64,000 bases of DNA from CAZOJJ01 sp964580105 (GTDB taxonomy: Bacteria > Bacteroidota > Rhodothermia > Rhodothermales > Rubricoccaceae). A program made the translations under genes and the position numbers. Under the pieces are notes generated by a model. It saw nothing but the letters and a program-made list of their open reading frames with translations. It made no database searches and had not been told where the DNA came from. The stretch is taken from contig CAZOJJ010000010.1 of NCBI GenBank assembly GCA_964580105.1, positions 13,328 through 77,327 on the forward strand, written 5' to 3'. Positions 41,036 to 48,912 of the stretch are shown here, in pieces; within the stretch, counting starts at the first letter, position 1; each line of letters starts with the position of its first letter.

Positions 41036-42475
41036 TCACCCGGTCTGGCGGAAGGCGCTCAGCAGGCCCTCCTCGCGGTAGCGCTTGAGCTTGTTGCGGA
41101 TCGTCCGCGCGCTGATGCCGAGCTGCTCGGCCGCCCGCTCCTGGTTGTGGTCGTGGTCCTCGAGCGCCCGCAGGATCATCAACCGCTCCATCTCGTCGAG
41201 CGTCTTCGGCGCGTCGGCGTCGGTCCAGCTCGCCTGGCCGGGGAACGGCCCGTCGGCAAAGAACGCGTTCACCACGTCCTCCCGCTCGATGACCGGCCGG
41301 TCGGCGGCGAGCACGACGCCCCGGTGGACCATGTTGCTCAGCTCGCGGACGTTGCCCGGCCAGCGATAGGCCTCCAGCTGCCGCAGGAGCGCGGGGGCGA
41401 GCGTCTTGGGCGGGAGCCCGTAGAGCGCGCAGTACTTGGCCACGAAGTGCTCGGCCAGAAGGCCGACGTCGCTCCGGCGCTCGCGCAGCGGCGGCACGTA
41501 GAGCGGGAACACGGCGAGGCGATGGTAGAGGTCCTCGCGGAAGGTGCCCTCGCGAATGGCCTCCTGGAGGTCCCGGTTGCTCGTCGCCACCACGCGCACG
41601 TCGATGCGGGTGGTCTTCTCCGCGCCGACCTGCTGGAACTCCTCCTCCTGGAGCACGCGGAGCAGCTTGGCCTGGATGGGGAGGGCCACCTCGGTGACCT
41701 CGTCGAGGAGGAGGGTTCCGCCGTCGGCCCGCCCGAAGGCGCCGACGACGTCCTCGGTCGCCCCCGTGAAGGCGCCCTTCTTGTGGCCGAAGAGGTGGCT
41801 CTCGACGAGCTCGGAGGGAAGGTTGGCGCAGTTGATGGCCACGAACGGCCCGTCGGCCCGGTCGCTCTGCTCGTGGACGAGCCGGGCCAGCACCTCCTTG
41901 CCCGATCCGCTCTCGCCGTGGACGAACACGGACGCCTTGCTCCGGGCCAGGCGCGGCAGCAGCTCCTTGAGCTGGCGCACCGACGGATGCTCCCCGATGA
42001 ACTCGCTCGCCCGCCCCGACGCGGCCGCGTCTTTGCTCGGGCGCGCCGAGGCGGGCCTGCTCGGCGCCGGAGCGGGCGCCGGGGCCGGGCGCGGCGCGCT
42101 CAGGTGGCGCTGCACGCACTCCATCAGCACGTCCGTCGTGAACGGCTTCGGGAGGTAGTCCACCGCGCCTTTGCTCATGGCGCGGACGGCGTGCTGGACG
42201 CTCGCGTGGCCGGTGATCATCACGACCGGGAGGTCGGGCTCGCGCTCGCGCACCTGCGCCAGTAGCTCCAGGCCGTCCATCTCCGGCATCTGGAAGTCCG
42301 TGATGACGAGGTCGAACGAGTGCTTCTGCAGGGCCTCCAGGGCCTGCGTGCCGCTCGTGCAACTGGTGACCTCCATCCCGTGCCGCCCGAGAAGCCGGGC
42401 GATCACCCCGTGGAGGAGTCGCTCATCATCGACGACGAGAACCTGAGGGGTGGAGGGACGCTCAGTGGCAGACAT
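41036..42475 (-). CDS. NtrC-family sigma-54-dependent response regulator (FlrC/FlgR-like)
   Basis: A 479-aa, three-domain regulator. Receiver at 10-120 (VVDDE acidic pocket, phosphoacceptor D60 in LVITDFQMPEMDG, K110). Pro/Ala linker at 125-150. AAA+ domain at 157-400 with Walker A GESGSGKE (187-194), the sigma-54-contacting loop GAFTGA (234-239), Walker B TLLLDEV and RWPGNVREL. C-terminal Fis-type helix-turn-helix (ALEDHDHNQERAAEQLGISARTIRNKLKRYREEG). It should activate sigma-54 promoters of middle flagellar genes. It is encoded 54 bp after its likely partner kinase. Confidence 0.93.
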   Translation of the reverse strand: MSATERPSTPQVLVVDDERLLHGVIARLLGRHGMEVTSCTSGTQALEALQKHSFDLVITDFQMPEMDGLELLAQVREREPDLPVVMITGHASVQHAVRAMSKGAVDYLPKPFTTDVLMECVQRHLSAPRPAPAPAPAPSRPASARPSKDAAASGRASEFIGEHPSVRQLKELLPRLARSKASVFVHGESGSGKEVLARLVHEQSDRADGPFVAINCANLPSELVESHLFGHKKGAFTGATEDVVGAFGRADGGTLLLDEVTEVALPIQAKLLRVLQEEEFQQVGAEKTTRIDVRVVATSNRDLQEAIREGTFREDLYHRLAVFPLYVPPLRERRSDVGLLAEHFVAKYCALYGLPPKTLAPALLRQLEAYRWPGNVRELSNMVHRGVVLAADRPVIEREDVVNAFFADGPFPGQASWTDADAPKTLDEMERLMILRALEDHDHNQERAAEQLGISARTIRNKLKRYREEGLLSAFRQTG

Positions 42476-42528
42476 GGGGTGGGAACCTACGGGGGGATAT
42501 AAGGACGACGGCCGGCACCGCTCGATAA

Positions 42529-43224
42529 TCAGACCACCTGCACCGCCGGGATGATAAGGGAAAACCTTAGGGAATCCAATCGCCCCAGATGGACCGCTTC
42601 AAGCGAGCCGCCGTGGCTCGTCGCGATGCGTCGCGCGAGGGTGAGACCCAGCCCCAGACGGTCCGGCTTGCTCGTCACGAAGGGGTCGAACAAACGAGCC
42701 AGCGGGTCTACCGGATGGAACGTTTGGTTGGCGACGTGCACGCCTATGCGTCCTGCCTCACGCGTCAGTTCCACCTCGACGGTCGTGTGCTCGGGGCTGC
42801 CTTCGAGCGCATTCTGAAGCAGGATCAGGAGCGCCTGCCGGAACAGCACGGGGTCCACCGAGACGCGGTCGTCCTCGATGGGCGCCTGGGTCACCCGGAC
42901 CCGCTCCGGGGCCACGCCGAGCACCTCGACCGTCTGGGCGACCAGCGCGCCGAGAGAGACGGGAAAGAAGACGGGCTCCGGGTGGCGGCCGTAGCAGAGC
43001 AGGTCCTTGAGGATCCGCTCGATGGACGCGGTGCCGTCGAGGATGTGCAGCGCGAGCGGCCGCTCGTGGTCGGGAAGGAGGTCCGCGAGGAGCTCGGCGT
43101 AGCCCTGGACGCCGGCCACGATGCTGCGGAGGCGGTGGGCCAGGATGGAGGCGAGGGCGGCGGTGTCGCCCTCGGGGGCGCCGAGGGCGAGGAGCGGGGA
43201 GACGGGTTCCAGCGTGGTCGTCAC
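42529..43224 (-). CDS. cytoplasmic sensor histidine kinase (FlgS/FlrB-like)
   Basis: A 231-aa kinase with almost no sensor region. The H-box is at residues 23-40 (ASILAHRLRSIVAGVQGYAE, His30). The N-box is around N138 (LFRQALLILLQNALEGSPE), the F-box is LARLFDPFVTSKPDRLGL, and the G2 box is LGLTLARRI. There is no transmembrane helix, and only about 20 residues precede the H-box. Soluble flagellar kinases such as FlgS read the state of the export apparatus. The pairing with the NtrC-type regulator 54 bp downstream suggests the same job. The interpretation is by context. Confidence 0.85.
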   Translation of the reverse strand: MTTTLEPVSPLLALGAPEGDTAALASILAHRLRSIVAGVQGYAELLADLLPDHERPLALHILDGTASIERILKDLLCYGRHPEPVFFPVSLGALVAQTVEVLGVAPERVRVTQAPIEDDRVSVDPVLFRQALLILLQNALEGSPEHTTVEVELTREAGRIGVHVANQTFHPVDPLARLFDPFVTSKPDRLGLGLTLARRIATSHGGSLEAVHLGRLDSLRFSLIIPAVQVV

Positions 43225-43476
43225 GGGAGGCGCGTTTTTCCGAGGGCGACTCGGTAAGGTTTTCCGGCGGAAGAGGAGGGAAGCGCCGGCCAGGCCGCAG
43301 AACGCCTACCTCGCGAGGGATGGCGTCGCCGGGCCGGCCGGATGCCTCGGGGCGGCACAAACCGGGCCCACGCGTGCAGAACGCCCGAATCGCTCGAAAA
43401 AAGCGAGGCGGGCCTGCACGCCTCCTTCGGTGGAGCCGGAACCGGGGTTCGGCAGCGGCGGCGGCAGGTGGGCGGG

Positions 43477-43492
43477 TGGCACAGCCCTTGTC
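43477..43492 (+). promoter_or_regulatory. possible sigma-54-like promoter before flgB
   Basis: TGGCACAGCCCTTGTC keeps TGGCACR-N4-TTG of the sigma-54 consensus and differs at the last two positions. It ends 32 bp before the flgB ATG, and the gene cluster next to it encodes a sigma-54 activator. Confidence 0.4.
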
Positions 43493-43524
43493 GAAGCCGA
43501 CGGCGAACCCGACCGCCCCCGCTC

Positions 43525-43863
43525 ATGGAAACGACCAAGCTCGGACTCCTCCGTCAGGCGATGGGCGCCTACGCGCTCCGCTCGCGCACGCTCGCGAACA
43601 ACGTCGCCAACCTCGCCACGCCGGGGTACGAGCGCCTCGGCGTGGCCTTCGAGGAGGCCCTCCAGCAAGCCCGCCGCTCGCCCGAAGGCATCGAGGACCC
43701 GTCGCGCTTCGCCCCGCGCGTCCGGGCGGAGGGCCGCCCGCCGCTCCTCGAAGACGAGATGATGGAGCTGGCCGACACCCAGATGCGGACGCAGCTCGCC
43801 ACGCGCGCCCTCTCCGAGCACTTCGCGCTCATGCGGACGGGCATCACCGGCCGCCCCGAGTAA
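43525..43863 (+). CDS. flgB: flagellar proximal rod protein FlgB
   Basis: A 112-aa rod protein, slightly shorter than usual (about 130). The N-terminal motif SRTLANNVANLATPGYERLGVAFEEAL matches FlgB (NxANxxTPGYK). The C-terminal half DTQMRTQLATRALSEHFALMRTGITGR is the expected second helix. It is the first gene of the long flgB-flgE operon and joins the rod to the MS ring with FliE. Confidence 0.9.
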   Translation: METTKLGLLRQAMGAYALRSRTLANNVANLATPGYERLGVAFEEALQQARRSPEGIEDPSRFAPRVRAEGRPPLLEDEMMELADTQMRTQLATRALSEHFALMRTGITGRPE

Positions 43864-43887
43864 GCCGCCACCCGCTCCTAGCGCGCC

Positions 43888-44385
43888 ATGCCCCTCGGCC
43901 CCCGCTTCTTCTCCGTCTTCCGCGTCGCCGCGCGCGGGCTCGAAGCCCAGCGCATCGCGATGGGCGTGGCGTCGGAGAACATCGCCAACGCCACGACGAC
44001 CTCCACGCCCGACGGCACGCCGTACCGCGTCCGCCGGGCCGTCCACCGCCTCACGGGCGGGCCGGATGCGGCGTTCGGCGCGCTCCTCGACAGCGCCCAG
44101 TCCCTCCACCGCTCCAACGGCCGCCACCTCTCCGGCCTCTCCGCCCGCCGCTTCGGCGCGTCCAGCGACGGCGGCCTCGAGACCACCATCGAGGAGATGG
44201 CCTGGGAGCGCCTCGAGTACGACCCCGACCACCCCGACGCCGACCTCGACGGGTACGTCCACTACCCCGACGTCAACGTCGTCACCGAGATGGCCGAAAT
44301 GATCTCGGCCAACCGCATCTACGAGGCCAACCTCTCCACGCTCGAAGCCGCCAAGGAGATGCTCAAGCGCACCCTCGAACTCTGA
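43888..44385 (+). CDS. flgC: flagellar proximal rod protein FlgC
   Basis: A 165-aa protein. The N-terminus FSVFRVAARGLEAQRIAMGVASENIANATTTSTPDGTPYRVRRAVH and the C-terminus HPDADLDGYVHYPDVNVVTEMAEMISANRIYEANLSTLEAAKEMLKRTLEL are FlgC signatures (GYVxxPNVNxVxEMxxMxxAxRxYEAN). The insert in between (about 60-110) is longer than in E. coli FlgC (134 aa). It starts 24 bp after flgB. Confidence 0.94.
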   Translation: MPLGPRFFSVFRVAARGLEAQRIAMGVASENIANATTTSTPDGTPYRVRRAVHRLTGGPDAAFGALLDSAQSLHRSNGRHLSGLSARRFGASSDGGLETTIEEMAWERLEYDPDHPDADLDGYVHYPDVNVVTEMAEMISANRIYEANLSTLEAAKEMLKRTLEL

Positions 44386-44395
44386 TCGCCTTCCC

Positions 44396-44623
44396 ATGAC
44401 CGTCCGCCCGCTCTACTCGCCCCCCTCGCCCCCGGCCGCCGACCCCGCCGGCCGGGTACCCGAGGCGGCCCAGGCCCCGACGGCGCTCTCGGACGCCGAG
44501 CGCCAGGCGCTCGCGCAGCAGTTCCCCGAGAGCCCCGCACTGAGCCTCCGGCTCTACGGACCCACGCGCGCGCACACCGAGGCGGCCCCCGCCCTCGGGT
44601 CGCGCCTCGACCTCCGCGGCTGA
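44396..44623 (+). CDS. 75-aa unknown protein between flgC and fliE
   Basis: A short open frame (MTVRPLYSPPSPPAADP at the N-terminus) with a Pro/Ala-rich, probably disordered first half and a small helical segment (LSDAERQALAQQFPESPALSLRLYG). It is spaced 10 bp from flgC and 10 bp from fliE, which argues for a real gene in the operon. I recognise no family. It could be a chaperone or an exported minor part. Confidence 0.55.
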   Translation: MTVRPLYSPPSPPAADPAGRVPEAAQAPTALSDAERQALAQQFPESPALSLRLYGPTRAHTEAAPALGSRLDLRG

Positions 44624-44633
44624 CCGACCGACG

Positions 44634-44951
44634 ATGGACCTCTCCCTCGCCCAGCTCCAGCGCCTCCGCGGCGCCGACCCCGGCCAGCCGTTCGGCCCGC
44701 CCGAGCGCGGCCCGCTCACCGGCCCCGGCGCCACCGGCTTCGCCGACACCCTCCGCGGCGCCATCGACCGCGTGGACGCCACGCAGAAGGAGGCCGACGC
44801 CCAGATCGAAGCCTTCGTTGCCGGGGAGCAGGAGAACCTGCACGAGGTGATGATCGCGATGAACGAGGCGCGCCTCCACTTCCAGCTCATGACCGAGGTC
44901 CGCAACAAGACCCTGGAGGCCTACCAGGAGCTGATGCGGATGCAGGTCTAG
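44634..44951 (+). CDS. fliE: MS-ring/rod adaptor FliE
   Basis: A 105-aa protein of typical length. The region GFADTLRGAIDRVDATQKEADAQIEAFVAGEQENLHEVMIAMNEARLHFQLMTEVRNKTLEAYQELMRMQV carries the FliE signature (helix, short break after EAFVAGE, then HEVMIAxxEAxLxFQLMxxVRNKxxEAYxEIMRMxV). It fixes the rod to FliF. Confidence 0.94.
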   Translation: MDLSLAQLQRLRGADPGQPFGPPERGPLTGPGATGFADTLRGAIDRVDATQKEADAQIEAFVAGEQENLHEVMIAMNEARLHFQLMTEVRNKTLEAYQELMRMQV

Positions 44952-44960
44952 CGGATTCGG

Positions 44961-45000
44961 AGTGCCGAATGCGTAGTGCCGAATGCGTAGTGCCGAATGC
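44961..45000 (+). repeat. tandem repeat, about 3 x 14 bp, fliE-fliF intergenic
   Basis: Two exact copies of AGTGCCGAATGCGT (44961-44988) and a third matching over 12 bases. It lies directly after the fliE stop. Confidence 0.9.
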
Positions 45001-45040
45001 CCGGCTCTGAACCCCACGTACCCAGCTCTCCACGTCGAAC

Positions 45041-45068
45041 GCCCCACTCCGCACGCCCCACTCCGCAC
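45041..45068 (+). repeat. second tandem repeat, 2 x 14 bp, fliE-fliF intergenic
   Basis: Two exact copies of GCCCCACTCCGCAC followed by a partial GCCCACGCTCC. It has a different unit from the array 40 bp upstream but the same 14-bp period. Confidence 0.88.
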
Positions 45069-45079
45069 GCCCACGCTCC

Positions 45080-46735
45080 ATGTCCGCCTATCTCGCCCAG
45101 CTCCGCGCCTTCCTCGGCCGCCTCACGGTCCGCCAGCGGCTCACCCTCGGCGCCGTCGTCGTGGGCGGCGTGGCCCTCCTCGGCGGCGTGGCCTACTGGG
45201 CCAGCCGGCCGGACTACGCCCTCCTCTTCGGCGGCCTCGACGCCGCCGACGCCGCCCGCGTCGTCGAGCAACTTCGGAGCGACGGCACGGCCTACGAGCT
45301 CCGGGAGGGCGGCACCGCCGTGTTCGTCCCCCGCGCCGACGTCTACGAGCTCCGCCTCCGCTTCGCCGCCGAGGGCCTCGTCTCCGACGGCCAGACCGGC
45401 TACGAACTCTTCGACGGCGGCACCCTCGGCATGACCGACTTCATGCAGAAGGTGTCCTACAAGCGCGCCCTCGAAGGCGAGCTGGCGCGGACGATCACGA
45501 ACGTGCGCGGCATCGAGGGCGCGCGCGTCCACCTCGTGCTGCCCGAGCGCAACCCTTTCCAGGACCGGCAGGTGAAGCCGAGCGCCTCCGTCGTGCTCCA
45601 CCTCGCGGGCGGCGGGCGGCCGGGCCGCGAGCAGGTCGCCGCCATCGCCGCGCTCGTCGGCGGGGCCGTCGAGGGGCTGAACCCGACGGACGTGACGGTC
45701 GTGGACGCTCACGGGAACCTGCTCTCCGACCCCACCCAGGCCGAATCCGACGGCGCGCTTTCCTCCACGCAGCTCCGCTACCAGCGCGCCGTCGAGGAAC
45801 ACCTCGCCGAGCAGGGGCAGTCCATGCTCGACCGCGTGCTCGGCACCGGCCGCGCCGTCGTCCGCGTCTCGGCCACCCTCGACTTCAGCCGCACCATCAC
45901 CGAGACCGAGCGGATCGACCCCGAAAGCGCCACGGTCATCTCGGAGGAGCGGATGGACGAGCAGGGCACCACCGGCGGCGCGACCTCGACGGTGCGCAAC
46001 TACGAGCTCACGCGCGAGCGCGAGCAGCGTGAGCGCGGCGCCGGCGAGGTCCGCTACCTCACCGTCTCGGTCATCCTCGACTACCGTCCACCCGAGACGC
46101 CCGCCGTACCCGCCGAGGAGGGCGCGGGGGACACCCAGGCGGCCCCGGCCGAGCCCGTCCCCTACACCGCGCAGGAACTGGCCGAGATCGAGCAGCTCGT
46201 CAAGAACGCCGTCGGCTTCAACGAGCAGCGCGGCGACCGCATCACCGTACAGCAGGCCCGCTTCGACGCGAGCGCGGAGACCGCCTATGCCGCCGAGTGG
46301 GAGGCGCAGCGCCGCGACGAGCGGATGCAGCTCTACCTCCGCTACGGGCTCATGGCGCTGGCCCTCCTCGTCGGCGCCTGGCTGCTCCGCACGGCCACGG
46401 CGCGCGTGAGCCGGCTGGTCGAGGCGCCTGCCCCGCCGCCGAAGGTGCCGCCGAAGGTGCCGCCGAAGGCGCCGCCGGCCGAGTCGGGCGAGGAGGAGCC
46501 GCAGTCCGACCCGCAGAACCCGTTCCGCACCCTCGCCCAGCACCGGACGCAGGAGGTGCCCGGAGCCGTCATAGACGATTTCTACACCAGCCGCCTCTCG
46601 CCCGACGCCCGCGCCCGCCTCAACGCCAAGCGCCAGTTCTACGAGGCCACCCAGCTCATGGTCGCCGACCAGCCCGAGGAGGCCGCCGCCCTCATCGGCA
46701 CGTGGCTTGCCGAGGACCGCAGCCGCCTCAACTGA
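45080..46735 (+). CDS. fliF: flagellar MS-ring protein FliF
   Basis: A 551-aa inner-membrane ring protein. First transmembrane helix at about 22-43 (LGAVVVGGVALLGGVAYWA). Then the ring-building motif YALLFGGLDAADAARVVEQL, the GMTDFMQKVSYKRALEGELARTI block, the VHLVLPERNPF strand and VERY-like acidic stretches. Second transmembrane helix at about 420-438. The C-terminal FliG-binding tail ends AALIGTWLAEDRS. A KVPP repeat follows TM2. Both tandem arrays lie in its leader. Confidence 0.95.
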   Translation: MSAYLAQLRAFLGRLTVRQRLTLGAVVVGGVALLGGVAYWASRPDYALLFGGLDAADAARVVEQLRSDGTAYELREGGTAVFVPRADVYELRLRFAAEGLVSDGQTGYELFDGGTLGMTDFMQKVSYKRALEGELARTITNVRGIEGARVHLVLPERNPFQDRQVKPSASVVLHLAGGGRPGREQVAAIAALVGGAVEGLNPTDVTVVDAHGNLLSDPTQAESDGALSSTQLRYQRAVEEHLAEQGQSMLDRVLGTGRAVVRVSATLDFSRTITETERIDPESATVISEERMDEQGTTGGATSTVRNYELTREREQRERGAGEVRYLTVSVILDYRPPETPAVPAEEGAGDTQAAPAEPVPYTAQELAEIEQLVKNAVGFNEQRGDRITVQQARFDASAETAYAAEWEAQRRDERMQLYLRYGLMALALLVGAWLLRTATARVSRLVEAPAPPPKVPPKVPPKAPPAESGEEEPQSDPQNPFRTLAQHRTQEVPGAVIDDFYTSRLSPDARARLNAKRQFYEATQLMVADQPEEAAALIGTWLAEDRSRLN

Positions 46736-46757
46736 GCCGCTTTCCCCCTGATTTCCC

Positions 46758-47921
46758 ATGCCTGCCACGCTCGACGTTCCGCCCCCGCTGGAAAAAACCG
46801 CCGAGGCCCTCGCCGAGACGGCCTGGGTGGCCCGCCGCCGCACCGAGGCCGGCGAGGTCGCCTCCCCCGCCGTCGCCGCCATGCTGGCCGCGGCCGAGTC
46901 GGGGCCGGTCAACCACGCCGACGTGCTCGCCCGCATGACGGGCAGCCAGCGCGCCGCCGTGCTGCTGATCGCGCTAGGCGTCGAGGCCGCCTCGAAGGTG
47001 CTCCCGCTCCTGAGCGAGGAGGACGTCGAGCGCGTCTCGGTCGAGATCGCGCGGACGAAGAACGTGCCCGGCGAGCAGGTCGAGGCCGTGCTCAGCGAGT
47101 ACAACGACCTCGCGCTGGCGCGGAGCTACGTCAGCCAGGGCGGCGCCGCCTTCGCCCGGCGCATGCTCGAGAGCGCCCTCGGCCCCGACCGCGCCGAGGA
47201 GATGATGATGAAGGTGGAGGCGGCCATGGAGGTCTCCGCCTTCCACATGCTCCAGACCGTCGACCTCGGGCCGCTGCTCGACTTCCTCCAGAACGAGCAC
47301 CCCCAGACCGTCGCCCTCATCCTCACGCAGCTCCACCCGCGCAAGGCCTCCGACCTCATCGAGCACCTCGCGCCCGAGGTGCAGCGCGAGGTCATCTACC
47401 GCGTCGCCATCATGGCGGCGCCCTCGCCCGAGGTGCTCCGCGAGGTGGAGGCGGTCATCCGCCACTCCCTCGGCTCCGGCCTCGGCTCCGACACCGGCTC
47501 GCGCGGCGGCGCCGAGAAGGTGGCCGAGATCCTCACCGCCAGCAGCCGCTCCACCGAGCGCGCGCTCATGGAGGCCCTCCGCGAGTACTCGCCCGAGATC
47601 GCCACCACGGTCAAGAGCCTCATGTTCGTCTTCGACGACCTCGTGCTCCTCGACCCGCGCGACCTCCAGAAGATTCTCATGCAGGTGGAGCAGCGCGACC
47701 TCGCGCTCGCGCTCAAGGCCGCGCCCGAGGCGCTCCAGACGAAGATCTTCGAGAACGTCTCCGATCGCGTCGCCCAGATCGTCCGCGAGGAGATCGAGAT
47801 GCTCGGCTCCGTCGCCGTGGTGGACGTGGACGAGGCGCAGGCCCGCATCCTCGAGGCCGCCGCCGAGCTGGAGGCCCGCGGCGAGGTGACCCTCTCCCGC
47901 AAGCAGATCCAGCGCATCTAG
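46758..47921 (+). CDS. fliG: flagellar motor switch protein FliG
   Basis: A 387-aa switch protein (usual length 330-340), with about 45 extra residues at the N-terminus before LARMTGSQRAAVLLIALGVEAASKVL. The middle EHPQTVALILTQLHPRKASDLIEHL has the EHPQT motif. The C-terminal torque domain has LMFVFDDLVLLDPRDLQKILMQVEQRDLALALKAAPE and FENVSDRVAQIVREEIEMLGSV, with the charged residues that meet the stator. It binds FliF and MotA. Confidence 0.96.
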   Translation: MPATLDVPPPLEKTAEALAETAWVARRRTEAGEVASPAVAAMLAAAESGPVNHADVLARMTGSQRAAVLLIALGVEAASKVLPLLSEEDVERVSVEIARTKNVPGEQVEAVLSEYNDLALARSYVSQGGAAFARRMLESALGPDRAEEMMMKVEAAMEVSAFHMLQTVDLGPLLDFLQNEHPQTVALILTQLHPRKASDLIEHLAPEVQREVIYRVAIMAAPSPEVLREVEAVIRHSLGSGLGSDTGSRGGAEKVAEILTASSRSTERALMEALREYSPEIATTVKSLMFVFDDLVLLDPRDLQKILMQVEQRDLALALKAAPEALQTKIFENVSDRVAQIVREEIEMLGSVAVVDVDEAQARILEAAAELEARGEVTLSRKQIQRI

Positions 47922-47928
47922 CCCGGCC

Positions 47929-48912
47929 ATGCAACACGGCGGCGTCCTCAAGCAGCCCGCGTCCTTCCGGCCCGCCGTCTTCGACGCGCTCCTCGGAGAC
48001 GGCGCCCCCGGCGACGGCGCCCCCGGCGCGGCACCGGTCCTGCGGGCCAGTGCGCCCGTCGGCACCGTGCGCTCCGGCGCGAACGCGTCCCCGGGCACGA
48101 GCGCCCCCGGCCCCGAGAGGCCCGCCCGCCCTGCCGTCGTAGCGGGTACGTCCGTGCGCGTCGCGCCCGCGGCGGTGCGGATCGATCCGCCCGCCGCGCC
48201 CCTCCGGGCCCAGCCGCCCGCGACGACCGCGCCCCCACCGTCCCCCGAAGCGCTCTGCGCCCGGCAGGAGGCCGAGGCGCAGGCCCGCCGCGAGGCCGAG
48301 CTGACGACCGCCCGCGACGAGGCCTACGAGGCCGGCCGCGCCGCCGGACGCGCCGAGGCCGAGAACGCGCTCCGGGCCGAGGTCGAGGCCCTCCGGGCTT
48401 CCGCCGCCACGGACATCGCGCGGCTCGAAGCGCTCTGGCAGGCCCACCACGACCGCGTCGAGCGGCAGCTCGTCGCCCTCGCCGTCGAGGTGGCCGCGAT
48501 GCTGACGGAGGGGCCGCTCCCCGAGGCCACCCGCGAAGCCGCCGACCGCGCGCTCGCCCAGGCCGTCGAATCCCTCGCGCGCGGCGACGGCCTCAGCGTC
48601 CGCCTCCATCCGGTGGACTACCTCCGGCTCCAGGAGCTCGGCCTCGTGGACGGCCTCAGCGCCGCCCACCCCGCCCTCCGCTGGACGCCCGACGAGGCGC
48701 TCGCCGAGGGCGACTGGGTCGTGGACTCGGCCGAGGCCGTCGTGCGGCACGTCCGCACCGAGTTGCTCGAAGGGCTCCGCGCCCGCCTCGACCTCCTGCA
48801 GGCCATCCAGGACGTCCCGCGCGCCGCCTCCCAGACGCCGGCCCGCACCGCGCCGGCCCGCGCTCCGGAGGCGCCCGAAGCCGCCCCTCCGCCCCCGCCG
48901 ACGCCGCTCTAG
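47929..48912 (+). CDS. fliH: flagellar export ATPase regulator FliH
   Basis: A 327-aa protein. The N-terminal 110 residues are Ala/Pro-rich and repetitive (GDGAPGDGAPG). A coiled coil then begins (REAELTTARDEAYEAGRAAGRAEAENALRAEVEAL), with the GxxxG-type spacing AGRAAGRAEA typical of FliH. The C-terminal part VERQLVALAVEVAAML, GLSVRLHPVDYL and EGDWVVDSAEAVVRHVRTEL matches the family. It holds FliI inactive and brings it to the gate. It abuts fliI with no gap. Confidence 0.88.
   Translation: MQHGGVLKQPASFRPAVFDALLGDGAPGDGAPGAAPVLRASAPVGTVRSGANASPGTSAPGPERPARPAVVAGTSVRVAPAAVRIDPPAAPLRAQPPATTAPPPSPEALCARQEAEAQARREAELTTARDEAYEAGRAAGRAEAENALRAEVEALRASAATDIARLEALWQAHHDRVERQLVALAVEVAAMLTEGPLPEATREAADRALAQAVESLARGDGLSVRLHPVDYLRLQELGLVDGLSAAHPALRWTPDEALAEGDWVVDSAEAVVRHVRTELLEGLRARLDLLQAIQDVPRAASQTPARTAPARAPEAPEAAPPPPPTPL

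Noticed and set aside
42500..42528. TAAG ... TCGATAA on the plus strand as another sigma-28 promoter
   Set aside because: Spacing is 22, the box is TCGATAATC without the CSGG extension, and it would read antisense into the kinase gene.
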